This document shows, one piece after another, positions 11,552 to 54,510 of a stretch of DNA of 64,000 nucleotides; the first letter of the stretch is position 1, and the number at the start of each line of letters is the position of its first letter. This stretch comes from Gigantopelta aegis (taxonomy: Eukaryota; Mollusca; Gastropoda; Neomphalida; Peltospiridae). Both the position numbers and the translations under genes were made by a program. The notes under the pieces were generated by a model. The model did not search any database, had not been told where the DNA came from, and was given only the letters and a program-made list of their open reading frames with translations. The stretch spans positions 27,478,795 through 27,542,794 of the forward strand of contig NC_054704.1 in NCBI RefSeq assembly GCF_016097555.1. The letters are read 5' to 3'.

Positions 11552-11844
11552 ATGAATAAATTGGATACAAATACTGTCATTGGACATGGAAATAATTCTA
11601 AAGATGATGTTAAATTGCAAGACCAAGGAGATAAGAAAACTGAACAATGTGTGTCATATATATCTGCACGAGTAACCTTTGACCCCAAACTCTATGTGTC
11701 TAGGGACTCAAGTTCAACCAATGCCTCTGTACGGCAGGATGCAGAAACAGAGTCTAAAAGGTGTAAAAACAGTGACGCGCTTGTGAACAACCAATCAAAC
11801 ACGGGTGACACCGCAAAGACGCTAAAGCCAGAAGATACAAAGAT
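11552..11844 (+). CDS. candidate alternative first coding exon of OTOP paralog 1
   Basis: An ATG with A at -3 opens 97 codons plus two bases and ends AAGAT|GTAAGT, a strong donor. The predicted peptide is polar and disordered (rich in S, T, K, D, N, Q), in the style of both OTOP N-termini. It ends in phase 2. The exon 2 acceptor needs phase 1, so it cannot join exon 2, but it fits the exon 3 acceptor at 22166, giving an isoform that swaps out exons 1 and 2. The link to OTOP is inferred from phase, strand and composition. It could instead be the start of an unrelated gene, or chance. Confidence 0.45.
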
Positions 11845-12469
11845 GTAAGTACACATCTATCGCTCGGGGCAACCATGGCTGAACCGTTACATTAAAAAAA
11901 ATATATGTAGACATTTTTAGGAATCTTCCTGATGAACCAGGGGTATCTTTAATGGTTTTAGACATTCAAAATGGCGTCTAAAATGGCCGGCTATAAAGCC
12001 TAACATGTTGATTGTGGTGTCTAGCCAGTGCCATATCTTTGGGGTGTTTGTTTTCGGTGAGGAGGTAGAGTGCCGTAAAAGAATCCGAAATGGCCGCCAA
12101 TATGAACACTAATTTATGATTTGGATATAACGTATCTCAGATTGAAAATATCTGGGATAGTAATTTTAGTGTCTAATCATAAGACCTTATAAAACATTTA
12201 AAATGATGGAAATGTTTCACATAGTATTAAAGTCAACATGCTGGCCATTAAAGTCACTGCCTAAAACGAATACATTCAAGATTTTAGAATGCTGATATAT
12301 ATAACATAATGTAGCAACTGATACACATCTGTTTATATTATGTGCTTGACCTAATGCATTGATGCATACCTAAAGGCGTATTCTACCTAACTTACAAGAT
12401 ATCTACCACAAATCACAAACCATTTAACGTTGATGTCGTAACGCCCGTGTGAGATCACAAGTTCTAATT
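11845..12469. other. unannotated stretch
   Basis: Intronic if 11552-11844 is an OTOP exon. Has repeated 'AAATGGC' words near 11970 and 12090 but no recognisable element. Confidence 0.5.
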
Positions 12470-13004
12470 ATAGTCCGTTTGCGTCAAAAGGGATCCGATA
12501 AATTGGCATGTAACAATATATACACGATTATGCTAAAACTCATAAAAATATATTAAGGTTGACAACTCTTATAATATTTTGAAGAAAAATGTCTAAGCAA
12601 ATAAAAAAAATGTTTCTTAAGAAATTATCATCAAATTATAAAGATTAAATCTCATTTGTAATTCAAAGTGAAAACAAAATGTTAGAGCAGCCAATGTATG
12701 CATCCCCACCTGCATTGTTACTCAAGTAATCGATACTACAGTACACAGAGATTAAAGGTAGAAGTGTGCATACTTTACCTTGGATAAAGTCATCAGTTAC
12801 CCAAACAGATTTAATGAAGCAATTTGATGATAATTTGTAAAGAAACTTTTTTTAAATTTACACTGAAATGGTTTTTTTTCAAATTGTTTAGTTGTGTAGG
12901 TGTGGGTTTAAAACTTAATAATATGTTTGTATGCGAATTGTAGCTTTATTTATTATTGAGTTACAAGCGAATTCATCGGTTCCCTTTTGACGCAAACTGA
13001 CTAT
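12470..13004. mobile_element. non-autonomous DNA element with 45-bp inverted ends ('TTTGCGTCAAA' family)
   Basis: Left arm 12470-12514 (ATAGTCCGTTTGCGTCAAAA ...) and right arm 12960-13004 are inverted copies with five mismatches in 45. The inner parts ('AAATTATCATCAAATTATA' / 'TTTGATGATAATTTG') are also partly complementary, so it is a fold-back-like MITE. Related sequence lies at 9253-9301 and 38396-39060. Superfamily not recognised. Confidence 0.75.
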
Positions 13005-13146
13005 ACGTAATTTACTTTTCTTATGCTATTTAATAATATGGATAACTGATAGACTTTTTGTTCATTATGTATCCTTTGCCCACCCATACACTGCAAGATC
13101 AGGTTCTGGTAGATTTCTTTCTATCGTCCAAATAGTTATAGTTAAA

Positions 13147-13372
13147 GTTTGTTTTGTTTAACGACACCACTAGAGCACATTGATTTATTTATCATCGGCT
13201 ATTGGAAGTCAAACATGTGGTAATTCTGACGTATAGTCTTAAACAGGAAACCCGGCAAAGGATCTTTTATATGCACCATATCACAGTGAGGATAGCACAT
13301 AACACGGCCGTTGATATACCAGTCGTGGAGCACTGGTTGCAACGAGAAATAACCTATTCGGCGTCTAAAGAT
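13147..13372 (-). mobile_element. SINE, 5'-truncated (core plus tail 1)
   Basis: Begins 'TTTGTTTTGTTTAACGACAC', contains 'GGATCTTTTATATGCACCAT' and 'CCAGTCGTGGAGCACTGG', and stops in 'AACGAGAAATA' before the head. Confidence 0.9.
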
Positions 13373-14010
13373 TTGCACACCGGACCCTTTTAGTATTTTC
13401 TGAAAACGCTGCATTTGTTGAAAGAAGAGAGCACAGTTTATGCGGCGATGACGAAGCATGTTCTTGTGTCGATACCTTCGTAAGTGTTTGAGAAATTAAC
13501 TCAGTGGCATGTACAAAAACTGATCGTATCAGAATGTTCAACGCACCAAGAAGTGACAGGGGATCCAGCTCTCATTACGTTTAGAGTAGTCCCTACACCT
13601 GCGTCTTATAATTGTTTTTTTACTTCCAGTTACAGGCATTTTAGTGATAAGCAGCTCCATAACATTTTTCAAATTTTCAAACTGGTAGTAATGGTCAACA
13701 AATGTCTTTTTAATGAGGTTCTTGATTATTACAAGTATATAAAATATGCAGATCCTATAAACAACCCCTCCTTTTTGTTATAGCTGTCTATTTAATGACG
13801 AAAGTGCGTATCCTTCATGGATTTATAATTGAAATATTAGTATAATATTCTGTTTCATGTAACCGTGGCAATTGTTTTTAATGGAATAAACGTTATAAAA
13901 AGAAAAAGAAGAAGAAGTGTTAAAGTTATATTTAAGATATTGGTTCTCTGACAAACCTATTGCCTGTAAAGCAATTATACTGTGTAAAAACCCTACATCA
14001 GTAAATTAAC
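13373..14010. other. unannotated stretch
   Basis: A 99-codon frame (13484-13783) is open but has no ATG context, splice or domain support. I see nothing else. Confidence 0.5.
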
Positions 14011-14388
14011 TTAAAGGAACATACCCTAGTTTTTAAACACTAAGGCATATTGTTTTTACTATTAGAGCCGTTTTTGATAACTGAAATACTTTACTTAGAT
14101 TTTATTGTTTAGATTATCCATTTCCGTACATTCGAAGTGTTTTTGGTCATTCTGATGTTTTTAATATCACAAAATGCATTTCTCATATTTTTAAAAACGC
14201 ACGTGCGTCTGAGAAGTAACAGTTATGGAGTCGAGTTTTAGTCTATTTTTAGAGGGTATTTCACCATTTCAAAGTCACGGACCCATGCTTCACTCAGTTG
14301 TAACTTTATACAAATCTGTTACAGGTTTATAGATTAACTAAACTTAGTGTACATTTTCATGGGCTGAAACTAGGGTCTGTCCCTTTAA
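14011..14388. mobile_element. palindromic TTAA MITE, family 2
   Basis: TTAA at 14011 and 14385; ends AAAGGAACATACCCTAGTTT and, inverted, AAAGGGACAGACCCTAGTTT. Total about 378 bp with a palindromic centre ACGCACGTGCGT near 14200. Same architecture as family 1 (TTAA target, AAAGGRACA start, self-complementary middle) but different internal sequence. Confidence 0.85.
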
Positions 14389-14859
14389 CTATATTATCCC
14401 AGTATGCTATATATCTTTACATTTGAACATGTGACTATTTTTGATTTAGTAGCCATCGTCTTAAAATGTTGATTACGTAAACTCTTCCCGACATTTTACA
14501 TCATTTATATGGAGTTCCTAAACCACAAACCTATGACTATTTTATTATTAATACAGTACTAGTATAAAATAGAACCATGCAAAATCTCATTGTAAGTGAG
14601 TATAGTTATGCAAGCGCATGCATGCAAGTTCTCTCACGGGGAGATAGCTTTAATCATAGTATGCAAGACTGAAGATCAACACCCTAACTCGATAGTTATT
14701 CCTTATTTATTCGGTGCTTCACGACTGGTATTTCAAAGGCCTTGTGAATAAGGAAAAATGCAAGTTCACCAATATCTGAAACTATAATAAATCATTGATT
14801 AAAACATGTTCCCTTGCTAGTAATGGAAAAATTTAACGGATTTTCTCTATATGACTATG

Positions 14860-14945
14860 TCAAAAGTACCAAATGTTGGACATCCAACAGCTGATGATTA
14901 ATAAATCAATGTGCTCTTGTGGTGTCATCAAACAAAACAAACTTT
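14860..14945 (+). mobile_element. SINE tail 1 fragment
   Basis: 'GTACCAAATGTTGGACATCC' followed by 'GATGATTAATAAATCAATGT' and 'AAACAAAACAAAC'. Confidence 0.85.
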
Positions 14946-15059
14946 TAACCTTTTGGTTGTGACAGCGAGTTTTCTGCTTTCTCTCTCTAGATTGCATGTT
15001 GAAGTTTTTATATTTTATAGACCATTAAAAGCTGTATATTATACTATATTTTATAGACC

Positions 15060-16140
15060 ATTAATGTGCAGTGGTGTGGTAAAACATATATGCTACAGTG
15101 TTATAAAACAGATGTGTTCGAGTGTAGTAAAACGTGCATGAGTATGACGAAACATATTATGTACTGTGGTACCGTAAAACAAATATGGCCACGGAGAACA
15201 ATTATTTACGCTATATGTTTCTATGTAGCATTAGTGGCTATGGCACTTTCATTAATATTACTAGGCCCGTGCACATTTTTTTGTGTACACACTAAGCCTG
15301 GCCAGAGCATACCCATTTTACACTAAAAGTACTACATTTGCACATATTGCCATATGTTGAGGTGTCGTAAATCATGTGCTAGGGTGTTGTAATCGAAAAA
15401 CAAATATGAAATGTGCTGTGATGTCGTAAAACAGATATAGAATAGCCGTAGTTTAGAAATGTACTGGGGTGTCGTAAAACCGATATAGGAAAGTCGCAGC
15501 TTTAAATTATGCCTATAGCCTAGGCGTCAGGGTAACCAACTGATAACCGTTTGACCTTCCCTAATAAAATTCTAATTAGTACATCTTCTTCCTACGCCTG
15601 TAATCATGGGCGTATGGGGACTCTTTGATTTAGGGGGGCTGGAGGGGTTGATTTGCCCAAAATTTTACCCAGATAAAATTTGCCCAAATTTTCCCCACTG
15701 TTTTCCCACTGTTTTGCCTGAATTTTTTTTATATATTTTTTTTTTTTTTTGGGGGGGGGGAATTGCCCCCCCCCCCTGCCCCCCCCGGGCCGTACGCCCA
15801 TGCCTGTAATGCTAGGTGTCACTAAATAGATGTGAAATATTCGTAGTTTAAAATTGTGCCGGGGTGTCGTAAAACATCTAATAGTCGTAGTTTCTAAATA
15901 TGCTGGCGTATCGTAAAACATATATCGAACAGCCGCAGTTTAGAAATGTGCTGGGCTGTCGTAAAACATATATTATCGGACAGCGTCGTAGTTTTAAAAT
16001 GTGCACATAGGCGCAATAACGCACAGGCCTCCCCTTTTGATATGCTAATTAATATTCTCCTGTCGACACCTGAGATGTCGGGGTATCGTTAAAAAGATAT
16101 CGAACAGCTGCGGTTTAAACGTGTGCTGGGATATGGTTGA
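15060..16140. repeat. degenerate ~55-bp tandem repeat
   Basis: Repeating units carry 'GTGCTGGGGTGTCGTAAAAC', then 'ATAT(A/C)GAA', then 'AGCCGTAGTTTAGAAATGTG' (clear near 15410, 15460, 15850, 15905, 15950 and 16080). The array is interrupted by a MITE at 15605-15802. Confidence 0.75.
15605..15802. mobile_element. hAT-like MITE, 'CATGGGCGTA' family, copy 3
   Basis: Inverted ends CATGGGCGTATGG and CCGTACGCCCATG, flanked by an exact 8-bp duplication CCTGTAAT at 15597-15604 and 15803-15810. Contains 'TTGCCCAAA' motifs and G/C runs that could pair in a single strand. Confidence 0.9.
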
Positions 16141-16143
16141 AAC

Positions 16144-16210
16144 AGTTTGTTTTCTTTAACGACATCACTAGTGCACATTAATTTATTTATCATCAGCCAT
16201 TGGATGTGTT
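16144..16210 (-). mobile_element. SINE tail 1 fragment
   Basis: 'TTTAACGACATCACTAGTGC' then 'TTTATTTATCATCAGCCATT'. Confidence 0.8.
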
Positions 16211-16826
16211 GATGTCATAAAACAGATACATTTGCCCTTGCTTTTTTGCACTTAAAAAACATCTTACATGACACCGTGAACTCGGTTGGACCTCCTCGTC
16301 TATAGGTTCGTGACTCAGCCATGACAGCTTAGCCATTGTTTGACCATGTCAGTGGGAGGGAAGTTCTGGAGATATTGATAAGTTCACCAACCGAGTTTCG
16401 TATAGCAAAGCATCCGCAACAACTGTTATTATTGTCGGTACACGAGTGTCCGTCATACTCGACTGGCCAGCAATAGGGGCCGAACATTTATTTAATCAGT
16501 TCGCATAATATTTTATACTTTATTAAACAAATAGGACAAACTAGATAAGTCGAACAAGAGGTTTATCCCAGATTGGTGTCAGGTTTTAGTAGTGCACGAA
16601 AGTTATATATCTGTACCGTTTTGTTGTGTATGCTTTTATTCACGGATGCTTCAGTAATTTAATCGCTGCCTCTAGACGGATACCCTCAACATGGCAGAGT
16701 ACTACAGGGACACTGGATACAAAGGCAACTGAAACGAGCCGATATTCCAGTAGCTCGAGCCACGGAGTAGGTTGTTGTCCAGTTTGTAACCTCGTGAGAC
16801 GAAAGCTGACCATCGAGACCGAAGCC
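16211..16826 (+). other. 5' flank and untranslated part of OTOP paralog 1 exon 1
   Basis: The frame of exon 1 is open from 16593 to the ATG at 16827 but has no earlier ATG, and a TAG lies in frame at 16590-16592. I therefore read this as 5' flank plus 5' UTR. I see no convincing TATA box or initiator; the transcription start is unknown. Confidence 0.5.
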
Positions 16827-31461
<14,635 letters not shown>

Positions 31462-32521
31462 ATATTTCTCGGAAGACCACAGTTGTTAATTGCTATTAAA
31501 ATAGCAGCAGGAAGTTCAACGTGCAAATATTTATGTTTAAAGTTTTATTGTTATAATTTTTGCATTACTACCTCCACCCTAGAAAATGACAGAACCAGTA
31601 TCGAGACTTACAAATAAGAACCTAACTACAAGTAATAAAAGAAACATATAGCCTAGACGATTTAAAATCTCAGCGTGCATCGTTAATATTCTCAAAGGAT
31701 TTTAACTGTTTACCCGTTCATGTATATTCGGATGTTTTATTGTGTGATGAGGAAGTTACTTGTAAATAGCATAACAAAATTAATATACCTCTATTATAAT
31801 AATACTGGAAAAAGGACATGCAAATATAATTTGTATTTGGACACGTTTATTTTTGTTGTATTAACATAATAACCAAGTAGAGAATTAAAAACTTGTATAT
31901 ATGAAAGATGTGGTAAATATATTCAAGATGTTTTGTTCGTTTTACTACAAAGCAACTATTTTGTAAAGTATGAAACAAGATGTCTTTTCACATTTATAAC
32001 ATGTTATAATAATGATGCCGTGATAACTAACGTATATGTGGTCCAGTGCTAGCTGTATTGGTAGAAGGGTATTCCTCGTTTTAAACTAAATACGCTAGTA
32101 CAAGAAGACGAACCTATACGACTTCCTGAAGACTCTTCCAAGACCTGGCTTACGTTTCTTAATGTGAGCGTTCGCTAAACATTAAGTTAGCTAGCCTTAA
32201 GAAACGGACTGTTCACCACAAACGCTAAAAACAGCTGAAAGATAACTCACGGCAAACAAAAATGGCTGCCAGAATCCTGGATTTTTAGTCTTAATACAAT
32301 TTTTAACTTTTTTTATTTCTTTATCACCCTTTAAAACAAAAGTAAAAAGTGATAAAATGTTGTTGTTTTTTTATATCGTAATTACGAATATACACCTCTG
32401 TATTGGCAATTTGTGAATGTTTCTTCAAGAATAATTATATTCACTGTTTTTGTTGCTATGGCAACCGTACGATATAAACTTGTTACGAATTAAACAAATT
32501 TAATTTTGTGCATGAAATAAA
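31462..32521 (+). other. 3' UTR and candidate poly(A) signal of OTOP paralog 1
   Basis: AT-rich downstream sequence. AATAAA at 32516-32521 is a plausible poly(A) signal; closer ATTAAA-type signals (e.g. near 31496) cannot be excluded. Confidence 0.4.
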
Positions 32522-33349
32522 TGTTTTATAAAGCTATGTTTTGGTTCTTGATACGTGTTAATCGATTCAGAACCACGCAAGAGTTGTAGCATGTTGGGTG
32601 TTTCGATCAGCCATTTTGAAAAACATTTGCTTATTGAAATGTCGTAGACCTCTGTCGATGTCAAACGAGGACACTGTGAAAACGACCTTTTAAGCTTCTG
32701 TTTGGTTTCTCTGTGATAGTCACTGGCGGAGCCTTTTTTTGGTACCGATTTGTTCCTCGTCTTTCCGTCAAATTTGCCATGAAGTGCAGCTTCCCCCTAT
32801 AAGCGTTATTGGACAGTTCAGTAATCTGGTTCTGTGATTCTTTGGGCGTAGATAGTTTGGTATGAGTTAATTACATGAGACACAACCCCATCCAAAGGTG
32901 GTCCTTCCTCTGAGGTTTGATGGTAATGTAGGGATTAATAAGGAAGATATAGCCTGGAAAAAGGAATTCCTTTAATGTGCTGTAAATCGTGAAACGTAGG
33001 TTGCAGTGACTTATGACTTATGGTACGTGACACCGCTATCCCAAGTTGAACATGCATGCAGGTTTGATGATCATGTTTGAATTGATAAGGAAGATATGCT
33101 CCGGACATGTATTCACTTTAATGTGCAATAGATGTATTTCGCATTAACTTAGTAATGGTACGTGACACACTGCCATCTTATTCTATGACAGTTGATGATC
33201 TTGCAGGCATCGGTATCTGAAATATGGTCAAACGAACAACGCTATACCCATAATACGACACGTTAAACACGAGCATGTAAAAAGTAAAAACATTTTTATT
33301 CTGCCGAACCCCCTTTCACTTAATTAAAAGCAAATATTCACTTGAATCA

Positions 33350-33389
<40 letters not shown>

Positions 33390-33780
33390 ATAAATGTAAC
33401 GAAATGAGGGAACACTTGCAATTTAGGCAATTTAGATCAAAGTTAATCCATATTTAGTCCGTATAAAAAAAATATATATATATATATATATATATAATGT
33501 AGGACTGAATGTCACTAATATGGGGAAATGGTTAGGTTGCTTAAACTATGGGTGATATTTTTGGTTTCTGTCCATATTTGCTATTACTATTTATGTGTAC
33601 CCTTATTTTTATCCATCAGTATATATGTATTAACACATTCAGACAATGTTTTAAACGTATGCAGTCGGACCAAACCTTTAAAATGGCAAAGCTGTAATTC
33701 AGAAGACCGCATTTATTATTTTGTCATGCCGAGACGTTCCCTTGTGGATCAAGAACTTACTGTTCCGAAAGTTGAAGTTT

Positions 33781-33845
33781 AAAGTTAAAATTTGTTTTGT
33801 TTAACGACACCACTAAAGTACATAGATATGTTGGATGTCAATACG
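33781..33845 (-). mobile_element. SINE tail 1 fragment
   Basis: 'TTTGTTTTGTTTAACGACAC' followed by 'GTTGGATGTCAATACGG'. Confidence 0.75.
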
Positions 33846-34113
33846 GATCCGAAAGCTGCAAAGTCTGTAACAGAGGTGAACATAGTAGGCCAACATGGTT
33901 TGGGTCACAGCATGCGACGAGAAACACAGACGACATATAAATTCGTCTACATTATCCACCAGATCATCTTACGACTGTCACCTCTACAAGTTTAGATTTC
34001 TTTAGAAGAATGATATATCAGCAAATCATCCGAAATTATATACCAAGGGTTAGTATGAAATGCGATATCTTCCTCGTCACCCAACACTATCGTTATGGTG
34101 TAGTTCATAATTC

Positions 34114-34167
<54 letters not shown>

Positions 34168-34689
34168 AATCGTATGTTTTTTTTCTTTTCTTTTTAAACA
34201 TATTTTATTACATATTACTAATAGAACATTTTGCAGCTTCAATTTGTAAACGTAAACAATATTTTCTCTTCATTTGTGAAAATAAAATAATACCGAAACG
34301 ATGGAGTGTGCTATATATGAAATTGACAATTATTTTGAAAAAGCAAAACGTGCCATAATAAAAACTGCATTCCATAACTCATGTAATTACTTTTATATTT
34401 TTGTTTGATGATTGCGAATACATTTGATCGTATTTTAAAACAATATTGCAGACTTTAGCTATTCTTTTTCACTATTTAATAAATATGGATCTGAATTGCA
34501 GTCAGTATAAGTTGTTTAAAATGAATATCTACGAAGTCAAAACAATGATAGCACAATGTCCGATCGTAAAATAACCCATGTGTTATTAATTTACGTCGAA
34601 TGGTGAGAAGTTTAAGAGGAGTGTAATACAGCAGCATTTAGACTTTGGTAAATTCTCTCAAACTCATTAAATACAATAATTTTATATAC

Positions 34690-34835
34690 TTAATGTGTTT
34701 TGGGAGTGGCAGACCAAGAAGAATGCATTGTCCAGTCAAATATCTTGGGAGTGGCTGTTCTCCTATAGACGAGACAGTAGAATGGTATGGAATCAACCAA
34801 TTCGACTCTGCATTGTGTCTTGAACGATTTTTTCG
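34690..34835 (+). mobile_element. 3' tail of a retroelement (copy c, fragment)
   Basis: 'TTGGGAGTGGCTGTTCTCCT', 'AGACGAGACAGTAGA', 'GGAATCAACCAATTCGACTC' match 22925-23020 and 55508-55600. Confidence 0.6.
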
Positions 34836-35534
34836 ATCAACTTAAAATCGATTCGTTCTGAGTATGAATTTTGACACCTCCATCCACCCTCGCCCAACCA
34901 CCTGTGCAAGATAAACACGCATTTTCTACTGTAGATTGTTGAACTGTTGTCTGTTTGAGGAATTGAACTCAGGACTTCAAGAAAACAAAAAAACATTTAA
35001 CCAGACCATTACCCTCGTGGCTTCATTTTGCAGGAAAAACCTAATATTCTAATGTAATCCAAGAAGGAGGTCACACAGTTGTTTGTCAATCTTAAGGGGA
35101 AATATATCCAAATGTATACCTTACCAAACGATAGTTTCAAATTAGGAGCATCACAAACTATATGTTTCTTTTTTATACAAATATACCTTTTTCTTTGTTA
35201 GTTCGGTTGTTTTTAACTCATTTTTAAAAATTATTTTATTACGTATTTCGAATTTCAGTCCTTAGAATGACACATAGGACAAATTAACATGCGTAAGACG
35301 ATCTATCTTAGTGTTATTTTGCGGACGGTGAACCACATTTCTTTGTACCATGTAATAAGAGACGTGGCCGCCTTAGTGTCCGATTTATTTGTATGTCAGA
35401 GATTTAATGTCCTCAACGATAAAAGATATCCACAACACAGAAAATTAAACAAAATAAACCAATCTACATATAAGTCGGAAAAAGGCGACGGTGGAGCTGA
35501 CCGAAGTATTTCCAGACGAAAGTAGCTGAACACC

Positions 35535-52030
<16,496 letters not shown>

Positions 52031-53076
52031 TAAAGTATTTTTATTTTTATTTATTCAAGTCAGTTGCAGTCGAGGAGTTTAAAACCAAAAACTGATCACC
52101 GGTTTCTAGAATGAGGATATTCAAGATATATATTTGCTTAAGGTTCGCATCCAGACGTTGTGTTATCGAGCCGTTTGACCTACGTCATACTATTGTGCGG
52201 CTAAAAACGCTGTAGCTTTAGAATTACGCGTGCGTTGAACTTTTATGTATGAAATGTCCATTTATTTTTAGAGACTTCGATGAAAATGTTCTTCGGTTAC
52301 TTTTCGATTGAGAACTTATTGACCGCTTTCAGGACATTGGATCGGACTATTTCAGTATTTTAAAACAAAAGCATCATATATTAAAAAAAGCATACAGTAT
52401 AGTGTCTATGATGTGTCCATACTATCAAAGAGTAGCGAGTTAATATTAACCAGACTACAATTAAGGTTGTTTTATAATGATCAATCTTCAGTCATCTATT
52501 AAGTTAATAAAATTGTCATGAGCAAAACATCTCCATGAACAACGTTGCTATGCTTTACATCGCCTGAAATTATTTAAATATGTATGTAATTGTGATACAG
52601 ATTATTTATATTCAAACAACAAAAACAAGCAAAACAAACAATAACAAACATCATTAGGAATACTAACAATGTTTTCTGGAGAGAGGTGATTTTTATTTTA
52701 TTTTTTACTTTTTATTTTGTAATCAACTAAAACCAAAAGTCCAGTGTAGGACGATATAAAAATAATTAGAGATATTAGAGTGTTATTACCGATCATATAG
52801 ATAGATAGATAGACAATACAACATTTATTTTATATAAACCAACCAAACAAACAAAAAAAATCAATAATAAAAACAAACAAAACAAACATCTAGCCATTTA
52901 ATGATTCTGTTTTGGCGCCTGCTATTATCCGCTGCTCTCCAAATGACAGTTTATCCCGATTAAACAGTCAATTCGACAAGTAGTACTATCTTGATGTATA
53001 TTCGAATATATTAACCACCATCCTGCAGATATATGTGCTATAATAATTAAACAGTATTTAAATTATCATTGTTGCG

Positions 53077-53078
<2 letters not shown>
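52031..53078 (+). other. 3' UTR and flank of OTOP paralog 2
   Basis: AT-rich. AATAAA at 52506-52511 is a candidate poly(A) signal. No other gene seen. Confidence 0.45.
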
Positions 53079-53120
<42 letters not shown>

Positions 53121-53164
53121 TGTGTGTGTGTGTGTGTGTTTGTGTGTATATGTGTGTTTGTGTA

Positions 53165-53243
<79 letters not shown>

Positions 53244-53290
53244 ATGTGTGTGTGTGTGTGTGTTTGTTTGTATATGTGTGTGTGTGTGTG
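53079..53290. repeat. GT/TA/GT compound microsatellite
   Basis: (GT)n, (TA)n and (GT)n in series. Long VCVC-type frames here are artefacts. Confidence 0.97.
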
Positions 53291-53615
53291 AATACGTGCA
53301 TCCGAGTGCGAATGTAAGCAGTATGTATTACAGAGTTTAGTTAGTGCAATTACTAGCTGTAAAATATGTATGCCTATTATAATAATACATCTGTTAACTC
53401 ATGTTTTCCCTGGGCATAGGTAAAACTCTGTAACAGGGTCTTTGTACAAATAAAAACAGTTAAAACTAATTAGCTATTATAAATTACTAATATTTACTGA
53501 TATACATCCATACAGTGTATATAACACAAAATTTAATTCCGTAGACAGTTGTTACGAATGTTAATAAAGCTGCGACATTCAACGTTTTAAGTGCAATGAA
53601 ATGGAAGACAATAGC

Positions 53616-53985
53616 TTAAAGGGACATTCCTGAGTTTGCTGCATTGTAAGATGTTTCCGACTAATAAAATATTTCTACGATTAAACTTACATATTAAATA
53701 TGTTTTCTTGTTTAGAATATCAGTGTCTGTATATTCAATGTGTTTCTGGTCGTCTTTATATTTGTAAGCCCAAACTGGATTTTGTCTTAAAATAATTTCG
53801 TACGTACAAAAAAAAAAACATATTGTAGAAAATAAAATGAAATTTAACTTAGTACAAATATTAGAACGATCAGAAACACGTTTAATTTACAGCCACTAAT
53901 GTTTTATGCAGAAAAATATATTTGATATTTCATTAGAATCGTTAAAAAGTGTTTGTTAGTCGAAAACAACTTAAAAATCGCAGAC
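53616..53985. mobile_element. palindromic TTAA MITE, family 1, copy 7 (right end lost)
   Basis: TTAA at 53616 and an intact left end AAAGGGACATTCCTGAGTTT; centre 'TTTCGTACGTACAAAA'. Sequence follows the family to 'CTTAAAAATCGCAGACC' and then diverges. Confidence 0.88.
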
Positions 53986-54289
53986 CACATAGAATTGTTT
54001 TGTCATCTGGTTTGTTTGATATTCTATACACGTAATTAAAATCACACCTTACTGCTACACATGGAGAATTTTCGTTTAATAAATAAAACCAAATCCAAAA
54101 AATAGCACAGCCTTTGTGATAAATCGGACTTCAGGTTGATCGGTACTACATGCCCACAGGAAGGATATCTCGAGTGGGAGGATGGCGATCTCTAGAGGAG
54201 CAGGGCACAGACTCTAATGGGGAGGGGCACAAACCAGATTTGTTATCTTTATTTATACAGGGCCCCCACCCAGCGCCCCTCCCGGTTCT

Positions 54290-54490
54290 TACGGATCTAT
54301 ACTGGGTTCATATGCCATCCAGGGTGAGTTTTAATGGCTCAATGAAATAATGCCGCTACACTGACTTTTTTCCCCAACTAATAACTAGCCATTGATCCCG
54401 GTCTTGGACAGACAGCCCAGATAGCCGGGGTGTGTATGCCCCGAACAGCGTGCTTGTCTTTTAATTGGATTTAAACATGAAATGAATCAA
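54290..54490 (+). mobile_element. old SINE type 3 fragment
   Basis: 'ACTGGGTTCATATGCCATCC', 'GTGAGTTTTAATGGCTCAAT', 'TTGGACAGACAGCCCAGATA', ending 'TTTAATTGGATTTAAACATG'. Confidence 0.65.
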
Positions 54491-54510
54491 TTAAGCTATC
54501 AAGTATCCTG

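Larger units (their letters stand above)
32522..35534. other. intergenic spacer between the OTOP paralogs
   Basis: No gene seen. Holds (AAT)n at 33348-33384, (TA)n at 33471-33496 and 34117-34162, a SINE tail at 33781-33845 and a retroelement tail at 34690-34835. The promoter of paralog 2 should lie in its last part, but I see no distinct motif. Confidence 0.6.
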
